In this document: positions 57,985 to 64,000 of the stretch, piece after piece | How the letters are laid out: the number at the start of each line of letters is the position of its first letter | Position numbering within the stretch: the first letter of the stretch is position 1 | Assembly (NCBI RefSeq): GCF_041435015.1 | Contig: NZ_CP107989.1 | Span: 930,001 to 994,000, forward strand | Direction of reading: 5' to 3' | DNA from: Streptomyces canus | Lineage (GTDB): Bacteria > Actinomycetota > Actinomycetes > Streptomycetales > Streptomycetaceae | DNA: 64,000 nt | Translations under genes and position numbers: made by a program | Notes under the pieces: model-generated | What the model saw: only the letters and a program-made list of their open reading frames with translations | Told to the model about the DNA's origin: nothing | The model's database searches: none

Positions 57985-60753
57985 TTGATCCGTGCCCGGC
58001 GAATATGTGTGACCGCCGTGGCGGTGCTGGCGGCCCTGGCGGGCTCGCCAGTGCTGGCCCAGGCCGAACAGCCGCACAAATCGGGGACGTTGAGCGCGAC
58101 GGACGACAACCCGCTTCCGCCCGGGTGGCGGATCGACGGGGAGAGCGGGGCGCGTGAGCTGGTCTGGCGGGCGCCGAAGACGGTGCCCATGGGGGATGCG
58201 CGGGTCGAGTTCCGCACGGGGGACCGGCTGCTCGGGGTGCCGAAGCCGGCAAGGGACGGGCGGACCTTCCGTCTGGCCCTCGACGAGGCGCGGCCCGCGC
58301 AGCTGTCGGATCTTCAAGTGACGGCCGCGGGGCGCCGGTTGGACGCGGCGGACGATGACACGCACAAGTCCGGCCCGCGCGGGGCACGGGTGCCCGCGCA
58401 GGCGCCGGCGAACGGCGTTGATCCGGGCAGACCCGGCTCGTACCGCACCGTCACCGGTGAGTACGACCTCGACCCCGTGCGCCTGCCGGGGTTCGCCACT
58501 CCGGTCGAGATGCGTGCCCAGGTGGTGGCACCGAAGGGTGCCACCGGCAGCCGGCCGCTCGCGCTGTTCCTGCACGGCCGCCACAGCACCTGCTACAAGC
58601 CGGGCACCGAGGACGACATCACCGGCGACTGGCCCTGCGCGGACGGCTACAAGCCGATCCCCAGCGACAAGGGCTACCTGGCCGACCAGCAACTGCTGGC
58701 CTCCCAGGGCTATGTGACGGTGTCGATCTCGGCGAACGGCATCAACGCCCAGGACTGGCAGGCCGAGGACGCCGGCGCGCAGGCGCGTTCCTCGCTGGTA
58801 CGCCAGCACCTCGCCCGCTGGGCCGACTGGTCCGCCCACCGCTCCACCGCCCCGGCCGTGGTGCGCGAGGCCGCGAAGGCCGACCTCTCCCGGGTCCTGC
58901 TCGTGGGCCACTCGCGCGGCGGCGAGGGCGTCAACCGGGCCGCCATGGACAGCCTCTACCCGCCGCCCGCCGCCGAGGACGGCTACAAGGGCCCGGTGCG
59001 CTGGAAGGTGCGCGGGACGGTGCTCGTCGGACCGACGATCTTCGGCCAGAATCCGGTCGCCGACGTGCCGAACGTGACGCTCCTGCCCGGCTGCGACGGC
59101 GATGTGTCGGACCTCCAGGGCGAGGACTTCGTCGACGGGACCCGTGGCGTCAGCCGGGGCACCGCGTTGCACAGCGCGGTCTACATCGTCGGCGCCAACC
59201 ACAACTACTTCAACAGCGAGTGGACCCCCGGCGTGGCCGAGGCGCCGGCCTCGGACGACTTCTGGACCGACCCCGAGCAGTCGGACCCGGTGTGCTCGCC
59301 GGGCGCCGCGACCCGGCTCACCGCCGCCCAGCAGCACAAGGCGGGCTCCACGTACATCGCCGCCGCGGCCCGGCTCTTCCTCGCCGGGGACGACCGGGTA
59401 CGTCCGCTGCTCGACGGTTCCGGCAAGCGGGCCCCGTCCGCGGACCCGGCCCGGGTGCTGACCCACGCGGTCGGCGGCCGCCGCAGCGGTGGCTTCCTGC
59501 CGGACGGCGGGGCGAAGGTGACCGGCGCCCGGCTGTGTTCGGCGATCGATCCCGACCCGGCCGTGGCCTGCCTGGACCCGGAGACCCCCGGATCGTCACC
59601 GCACTTCGCGTTTTGGGAGACGGAACAGGAGACCGGCCGCAGCGCGGTGGACCTGAAGTGGTCCGCGCCGGGCACGGCCGCGCGTATCACCCCGGCCAAG
59701 CCGCTCTCCCTGCGCGACTCCCAGAAGCTCGCGCTCCGGGTCTTCGTACCGCCGAACACCACCGGCACCAAGTTCGACGTGTCCGTCACCGACGCCTCCG
59801 ACCGCCGGGTGACGCTGGGTTCGGTCCAGGTGGACGGACTCCCCGGCACCGAGAGCACCGCCTCCTACTGGGCGCAGGAGCTGCGCGTCCCGCTGACGGC
59901 GGCGACCCGGGCCGGACTCGATCTCCGGCACGTCAAGTCCCTTGAGCTGACGCCCCGTTCGCCGTCCGGGCGGGCCTGGCTGATGGACGCCTGGGGCTGG
60001 GCGCCCGGCACTGCGGCGGTGAAGGCGGCCGCACTGCCGCGCGTCGACGTGGGCCGCACGATCGTCAAGGAGGGCGACTCGGGCACCCGCACCTACCGGA
60101 TCCCGGTCAAGATCTCCGGGCACGGCAGCGGACAGGTCCGCGTGTACCTCCTCGACCCGGACAGCGGCCGGGCCGAGAACCGCCTCGTGACCGTACGGCC
60201 CGGCAGCGACGCGATCGACGTGCCGGTCCAGGTGAAGGGCGACACGGTCTACGGCGACGACGTGGAGCACGACATCGCCGTCAAGGCCGTCCACAACGCC
60301 GTCGTCGGCAAGCACCGGGGCGGGCTCACCGTCGAGAACGACGACCCCGAGCCGGTGATCACCCTGTCGCCGGTCGCGGACCGGGTGACCGAGGGAGAGA
60401 CGCTGACCTGGCGGCTGTCCGTGGACGCGCCCACGGCGGCGGACATCTGGACGCCGGTGCGGGTGCTTCCCGTCACCGAGGGCGCCGAGCTGTCCACCAA
60501 GGACGTGGACCCGCAGTGGCTCCAGGACTGGTCGGGTGACGTGCCCGACCCCGAGCGGCCGCTGTCCGACGCGAACCTGTGGGTCTGGCTGAACATCCCG
60601 CCCGGGAGCACCAGCGTGGATTTCGTCGTGCCGACCGTGCGGGACCAGGTGGCCGAGCCGACGGAGTCGATGCGCCTCGCGCAGACCGACAGAAACGCCG
60701 AGCCGCTGCCCGACAAGCCGGTGCTGACGGGGACGGTGCTCGACACGCCGTAA
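57985..60753 (+). CDS. large secreted alpha/beta hydrolase with C-terminal beta domains
   Basis: A 922-residue exported protein. The signal peptide is at residues 1-25 (VAVLAALAGSPVLAQA). An alpha/beta-hydrolase-type catalytic part spans about residues 150-430: PLALFLHGRHSTCY (oxyanion region) and VLLVGHSRGGEGVNRA (nucleophile elbow GHSRG). The likely acid/His region is GANHNYFNSEW. The rest holds beta-sandwich domains, including two Calx-beta-like repeats (GTRTYRIPVKISGHGSG, VTEGETLTWRLSVDAPT). Substrate unknown; esters of polysaccharide or polymer are plausible. The rare TTG at 57985 has GAGGAG seven nt upstream and is in frame. It is divergent from the Gfo/Idh enzyme. Confidence 0.8.
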   Translation: MIRARRICVTAVAVLAALAGSPVLAQAEQPHKSGTLSATDDNPLPPGWRIDGESGARELVWRAPKTVPMGDARVEFRTGDRLLGVPKPARDGRTFRLALDEARPAQLSDLQVTAAGRRLDAADDDTHKSGPRGARVPAQAPANGVDPGRPGSYRTVTGEYDLDPVRLPGFATPVEMRAQVVAPKGATGSRPLALFLHGRHSTCYKPGTEDDITGDWPCADGYKPIPSDKGYLADQQLLASQGYVTVSISANGINAQDWQAEDAGAQARSSLVRQHLARWADWSAHRSTAPAVVREAAKADLSRVLLVGHSRGGEGVNRAAMDSLYPPPAAEDGYKGPVRWKVRGTVLVGPTIFGQNPVADVPNVTLLPGCDGDVSDLQGEDFVDGTRGVSRGTALHSAVYIVGANHNYFNSEWTPGVAEAPASDDFWTDPEQSDPVCSPGAATRLTAAQQHKAGSTYIAAAARLFLAGDDRVRPLLDGSGKRAPSADPARVLTHAVGGRRSGGFLPDGGAKVTGARLCSAIDPDPAVACLDPETPGSSPHFAFWETEQETGRSAVDLKWSAPGTAARITPAKPLSLRDSQKLALRVFVPPNTTGTKFDVSVTDASDRRVTLGSVQVDGLPGTESTASYWAQELRVPLTAATRAGLDLRHVKSLELTPRSPSGRAWLMDAWGWAPGTAAVKAAALPRVDVGRTIVKEGDSGTRTYRIPVKISGHGSGQVRVYLLDPDSGRAENRLVTVRPGSDAIDVPVQVKGDTVYGDDVEHDIAVKAVHNAVVGKHRGGLTVENDDPEPVITLSPVADRVTEGETLTWRLSVDAPTAADIWTPVRVLPVTEGAELSTKDVDPQWLQDWSGDVPDPERPLSDANLWVWLNIPPGSTSVDFVVPTVRDQVAEPTESMRLAQTDRNAEPLPDKPVLTGTVLDTP

Positions 60754-60786
60754 GCACGATGTACGAGGGTTCGTGAGCACCCTCTT

Positions 60787-60817
60787 GTGCGGGGTCCGGT
60801 GCGACCGGGCCCCGCAC
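60787..60817. terminator. strong bidirectional hairpin
   Basis: GTGCGGGG with CCGGT (60787-60800) pairs with ACCGG and CCCCGCAC (60804-60817) to give about 14 base pairs with one wobble around a 3-nt GCG loop. It lies between the convergent stops at 60753 and 60819 and may terminate both transcripts. Confidence 0.75.
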
Positions 60818-60818
60818 T

Positions 60819-61199
60819 TCACAAGGTCACGCGGATCCCGACCGTCCCGTCCGCTCCGCGACGCAGCCTGCTGCCGAGGAGCGAGAGCCGCCCGACGATG
60901 CCGTACTTCCGGGCCAGGAGCTGCCGGAAGCGGGCGGTGGTCGCCGCGTCGCAGATCTCCGCCATGGCCGGGATCTGGTCGCCGGTCGGGTTGCCGCGCA
61001 GGTCGCAGGGACCGACGAGAACGTCCGCGCGGGCCCGGATCCGCTTCACCTTCCAGGCGTCGGCGGCCGACCAGACGCCGAGCGTGTCCCCGTCGCGGAC
61101 CACCCACACCGGGGTGGCGACCGGGGTGCCGTTCTTGCGAAAGCTGGTGAGCAACAGGTACTTGCCCGAGCCGAGCCGCTCCAGCGGCGTGTCGTCCAT
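60819..61199 (-). CDS. PPOX-class oxidoreductase (pyridoxamine-oxidase-like fold)
   Basis: A 126-residue split-barrel protein: LGSGKYLLLTSFRKNGTPVA, then TPVWVVRDGDTLGVWSAADA, KVKRIRARADVLVGPCDLRG and a helical end. This matches the PPOX-class F420- or FMN-dependent family, in which a lysine and Arg residues bind the cofactor phosphate. The substrate is unknown. The ATG at 61199 begins homology. It is divergent from the DUF3800 gene across 78 nt and converges on the secreted hydrolase. Confidence 0.88.
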   Translation of the reverse strand: MDDTPLERLGSGKYLLLTSFRKNGTPVATPVWVVRDGDTLGVWSAADAWKVKRIRARADVLVGPCDLRGNPTGDQIPAMAEICDAATTARFRQLLARKYGIVGRLSLLGSRLRRGADGTVGIRVTL

Positions 61200-61277
61200 G
61201 ACGGAAGTCTAGGCAAACACGTTCGACCCGCACAGACGCGGTACGCGATGGTGGTCGTGGAGCAGGAGATGGGGAGC

Positions 61278-62293
61278 ATGGTCGTGACCTGTAGCCGTGG
61301 CGACGAAGAGATCGTGTGCGACGAGTCCGGCTCGGACGGCGAGAACCTCCTGACCGGGAACACGACATGTTCGCGCACGGGAGCGTACGGCTGCCGACGG
61401 ACGTCGCCGCGGAATGCTTCCGTGAGCTGCGGCATCGGATCCGCTCCCCCGCCGAGGAGTACAAGGCGAACCATCTGGTGCGGGAGAAGCACCGGGCGGT
61501 ACTGGAGTGGCTGCCGGCGCCCGGCGGGCCGGTCCACGGGCATGCCCACGTCCATCTCATCGACAAGGCGTTCTTCGTCGTGGACCGTGCCGTCGGCCTG
61601 CTGCTCGACGGCGACGACGGTGACCGCGGGCTCGACGCCGTCACCCTGTACCGCGCGGGGCCGCACACCCTCGGCGACGCAGGGTGGCAGGACTTCCTCA
61701 CGGCGGCCCACCGGTTGCTGCGCGTCAGGACCGACCAGGGCCCTTCGGTCCCCGTGGACGCGTTCTTCCGTGTGGTGGACGAGCTACGGCGCGCGGTCGG
61801 CCGTACGACCGTGTCGGCGGTCCTCGACCGGCTCGCGGCGGCCCGACCCGCGGCGGAGGACTACCGGGCGCGGATCGCGGCCGCGGGCCCGCCGCTGATT
61901 CCGCTGCTCGATCCGCTGCTGCCCGCGGTGGTCGCCACGGTCCGGCACTGGAGTGCGGGCGGTCCGGGCCCGGTGCGGCTGGTGCATGACCGGCAGAACA
62001 TGCTGACGCCAGAGCGCATGGCCTGGGTCGCGGAGTCGGTGGGGCCGACCGGGGCGGGCCGTGTCGAGTTGCGGCTGGTGGAGGCCAGGCTGGACGTGCG
62101 GGCGCAGTCGGCGGACGTCCTCGCCGGAATCGCCCGCAAGGTCGCCTCCGACGAGCTGGGCGGCCGCGGCGACGCACGGCTCACCGCGCTGTTGCGCCCG
62201 TACATCGATCCGCGATCCGTGTGGGGCGACGCGCCCAGCTGGGCCCGGATGCGTGGGAATGCGGCCAACACGGGCCTGTGCGTGGCTGGTTGA
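61278..62293 (+). pseudogene. DUF3800 protein with frameshift
   Basis: The gene start (ATG at 61278 behind GGGGAG) encodes SRGDEEIVCDESGSDGENLL TGN, that is the family's N-terminal acidic motif CDESGSDGENL. The continuation MFAHGSVRLPTDVAAECFRE lies in another frame beginning near 61367. One base is missing between AACAC and GACATG, compared with the expected TGNTDMFAHGS. The remaining 308 codons are intact (LIDKAFFVVDRAVGLLLDG, VSDELGG-like end, stop at 62293). DUF3800 has an RNase-H-like fold whose first acidic residue is in DESG, so the downstream part alone would lack it. A sequencing error or a programmed shift cannot be excluded. Confidence 0.7.
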
Positions 62294-62306
62294 GACGCCT
62301 CAGGAG

Positions 62307-62325
62307 GATCCGGCGGCACCGGATC
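62307..62325 (+). terminator. hairpin after the DUF3800 gene
   Basis: GATCCGG (62307-62313) and CCGGATC (62319-62325) are perfect 7-bp arms with a 5-nt loop, 14 nt after the DUF3800 stop. No U-tract is present. Confidence 0.5.
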
Positions 62326-62434
62326 ACCGGCTGTCGTGAACGCGCCCGGCCCCGGCCACGTATGCAAGGAGGGCACTCAACGACCGGAGGGCCCTGCGGT
62401 GCAGACACCGCATTTTCGGGTTCGGGAGCCATGC

Positions 62435-63805
62435 ATGAGGCACGCACGACGACGGGTCGTCCGGCGAGTGACACGGCTGGCGGCAGTCGGCGGACTCCTC
62501 CTGGGAGGGGTGATGGTCACGCGCGCCGTCGCGAGCGAGACTCCCCCCAACACCGCCGTGCCGCACACCTACGCCATGGAGGCCGGGCAGACGGGGGCGG
62601 ATCTGGTGTCGCGGCTCGGCTCCTCCCGTACGGCCGGCACCTGGATCGGCACCGACGGCAAGCCGGTCGTCGCGGTCACCGACGAGCAGGCGGCCGCCGA
62701 GGTGCGCGAGGCGGGTGCCAGGGCGAAGGTCGTCGGGCACAGCATGGACGAGCTCAAGTCGGCGGCGAAGACGCTGCGTTCCGCGCCCCGGGTCGCCGGA
62801 ACCGCCTGGTCCATGGATTACCGGACCAACGAGGTGGTGGTGCAGGGGGACAGCACGGTCTCGGCGTCCGACTGGTCCGCCATGACCAGGGTCGCGGACG
62901 GTATCGGCGGCTTCGTCCGCATGGAGCGCACCGAGGGCACCTTCACTCCCCGCCTGAACGGGGCGCAGCCGATCCTGTCGACCGGCGGACGCTGTTCGGC
63001 GGGCTTCAACGTGACCAACGGCCAGAGCGACTTCATCCTCACGGCCGGGCACTGCGGTCCCGCCGGTTCGATCTGGTTCGCGGACACCGGGGGCAACAAC
63101 CAGCTCGGCAAGACGGTCACCCAGAGCTTCCCGGGCAACGACTTCTCGCTGGTGCAGTACGCCAATGGGAAGGCGGGGGAAGGAGCCGGTGTCGTGTTCA
63201 TCGGCAACGGCAAGGGCGTGCAGATCACCGGCTCGGGCGATCCGTCCATCGGGCAGCGGGTGTTCCGCAGCGGCAGCACCAGCGGGCTGCGCGACGGTCA
63301 GGTGACGGGGGTCAACTCGACGGTGAACTACCCGGAGGGCACGGTCACCGGGCTGATCGAGACGAACGTGTGCGCCGAGCCCGGGGACAGCGGCGGTCCG
63401 ATGTTCTCCGAGGGGATCGCGCTCGGCATCACCTCGGGCGGCAGCGGTGACTGCACCCAGGGCGGTACGACGTTCTTCCAGCCGGTGACGAAGGCGCTGA
63501 CGGCGCTCGGCATGCAGTTGATCGTGTCGAACCCGGCCGCCGGCGGGGCGTCTCCCGCTCCGTCGGCCACCTCGGCGCAGGCGCAGGGCTCGATCGCTCC
63601 CGGTGCGGCCTCTCCCGGCTCCTCGGCGGCGGTGGAGGGTGCACAGGGCACGCCCCTGCTGAGCCGGCTCACGGACACCCGGAATGTCGGGCCCGGTCTG
63701 CTGGTCGTCGGGGGAAGTCTGATCGCGCTGGTGGCGACGCGGTACATCCGCTCGGAACAGGATCGCAAAGCGTATCAGCGGTACTACTCGGCGACTTGGG
63801 GCTGA
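62435..63805 (+). CDS. S1-family serine protease with C-terminal membrane anchor
   Basis: A 456-residue exported protease of the streptogrisin/chymotrypsin type. An Arg-rich signal helix (residues about 1-34) and a propeptide to about residue 180 precede the protease domain. Catalytic residues are His206 (LTAGHCG), Asp236 (FPGNDFSLV) and Ser319 (EPGDSGGPM). After a Ser/Ala/Pro linker (about residues 365-410) comes a membrane helix (GPGLLVVGGSLIALVATRYI), so the protein is probably surface-tethered. The ATG at 62435 has GGGAG six nt upstream. A GTG at 62399 with GGAGGG seven nt upstream would add twelve residues and is a fair alternative. Specificity is unknown. Confidence 0.88.
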   Translation: MRHARRRVVRRVTRLAAVGGLLLGGVMVTRAVASETPPNTAVPHTYAMEAGQTGADLVSRLGSSRTAGTWIGTDGKPVVAVTDEQAAAEVREAGARAKVVGHSMDELKSAAKTLRSAPRVAGTAWSMDYRTNEVVVQGDSTVSASDWSAMTRVADGIGGFVRMERTEGTFTPRLNGAQPILSTGGRCSAGFNVTNGQSDFILTAGHCGPAGSIWFADTGGNNQLGKTVTQSFPGNDFSLVQYANGKAGEGAGVVFIGNGKGVQITGSGDPSIGQRVFRSGSTSGLRDGQVTGVNSTVNYPEGTVTGLIETNVCAEPGDSGGPMFSEGIALGITSGGSGDCTQGGTTFFQPVTKALTALGMQLIVSNPAAGGASPAPSATSAQAQGSIAPGAASPGSSAAVEGAQGTPLLSRLTDTRNVGPGLLVVGGSLIALVATRYIRSEQDRKAYQRYYSATWG

Positions 63806-63818
63806 GCCGCCGGGTGCT

Positions 63819-64000
63819 TCATCCCAGACTCAGTAAGACCGTGGCAACCCCCGCCCCCGCGAGGCCCACCACCTGCTTCCTGTTCAGCCGCTCATGCAGC
63901 AGGGCGAGTCCGAGGATCACGGGGAGGGCCGGGTAGAGGGAGGCCAGGACGACGGCGACGGCCAGCAGCTGCCGCTGGGCGGCGAACAGGAAGAGCAGGA
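63819..64000 (-). CDS. C-terminal end of EamA/DMT transporter (partial)
   Basis: The minus strand encodes the last 60 residues of a membrane protein, ending in TGA at 63819-63821. They include AVAVVLASLYPALPVILGLA, then LLHERLNRKQVVGLAGAGVA and LLSLG. The xxExLxxxQxxGxxLI-like pattern is the end of an EamA (drug/metabolite exporter) repeat. The start lies outside the window. Confidence 0.8.
   Translation of the reverse strand, partial: LLFLFAAQRQLLAVAVVLASLYPALPVILGLALLHERLNRKQVVGLAGAGVATVLLSLG

Overview
The window is a stretch of chromosome from a high-GC actinomycete, almost certainly a Streptomyces. The evidence is the strong GC bias at third codon positions, frequent GTG and TTG starts with purine-rich Shine-Dalgarno sequences, and actinomycete families: DUF397 plus XRE/DUF5753 regulators, HATPase anti-sigma factors, GAF-ANTAR and SpoIIE-type PP2C proteins, a 20S-type proteasome beta subunit, DUF574 methyltransferases, CsbD and DUF5709. 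I saw no rRNA, tRNA, CRISPR array, insertion sequence, integrase or prophage gene.

Layout. 0-5 kb: the 3' end of a small membrane protein, a truncated ABC-exporter remnant, a whiJ/abaA-type regulatory group (HEAT-like protein, anti-sigma ATPase, DUF397, XRE-DUF5753) around a 14-bp palindrome, a methyltransferase pseudogene broken by a 35-bp triplication, and a DUF574 methyltransferase. 5-20 kb: a divergent aldo/keto reductase and Gfo/Idh oxidoreductase, a 108-bp triplication across two convergent stop codons, a GNAT acetyltransferase divergent from a GH64 beta-1,3-glucanase, a PP2C phosphatase, an MMPL transporter, a sulfite-oxidase-like molybdoenzyme, a soluble transhydrogenase, DUF5709 and an APC permease. 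20-28 kb: a NiCoT nickel/cobalt transporter, an orphan proteasome beta subunit, a GT-C-like membrane protein, a coupled GH65 phosphorylase and beta-phosphoglucomutase pair, an NTF2-like protein and a P-loop kinase.

28-35 kb is a stress-signalling block: two GAF-ANTAR proteins, a GNAT-like protein and a STAS protein (three of these with overlapping ends), then PRC-barrel, ANTAR, small membrane and CsbD proteins, ending in decayed sequence with a TetR remnant. 35-49 kb is carbohydrate-related: a binding protein, two permeases and a lyase-like protein in one direction without an ATPase, a ROK repressor divergent from a BadF-type sugar kinase across a clear inverted repeat, a Tat-exported PAP2 phosphatase fused to a passenger-like beta repeat, a GT39-like mannosyltransferase and an RpiR-family regulator. 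49-64 kb: an ABM-like membrane protein, an ANTAR-GAF-PAS-PP2C sensor, a flavin-reductase-like protein, a peptidoglycan-binding membrane protein, an ATP-grasp protein, a TetR regulator, a DUF35 zinc-ribbon protein, a second Gfo/Idh enzyme, a large secreted hydrolase, a PPOX protein, a frameshifted DUF3800 gene, a membrane-anchored serine protease and the end of an EamA transporter.

Sugar sensing recurs. LacI-type palindromes precede the GH64 gene, the sugar-binding-protein gene and the second Gfo/Idh gene, but no LacI regulator lies in the window. Several genes are broken (ABC exporter, methyltransferase, secreted protein at 55.5-55.8 kb, DUF3800, TetR remnant). The single-base cases could be sequencing errors. 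The 35-bp triplication and the truncations are less easily explained that way. All functional calls rest on reading motifs by eye; no database search was run.
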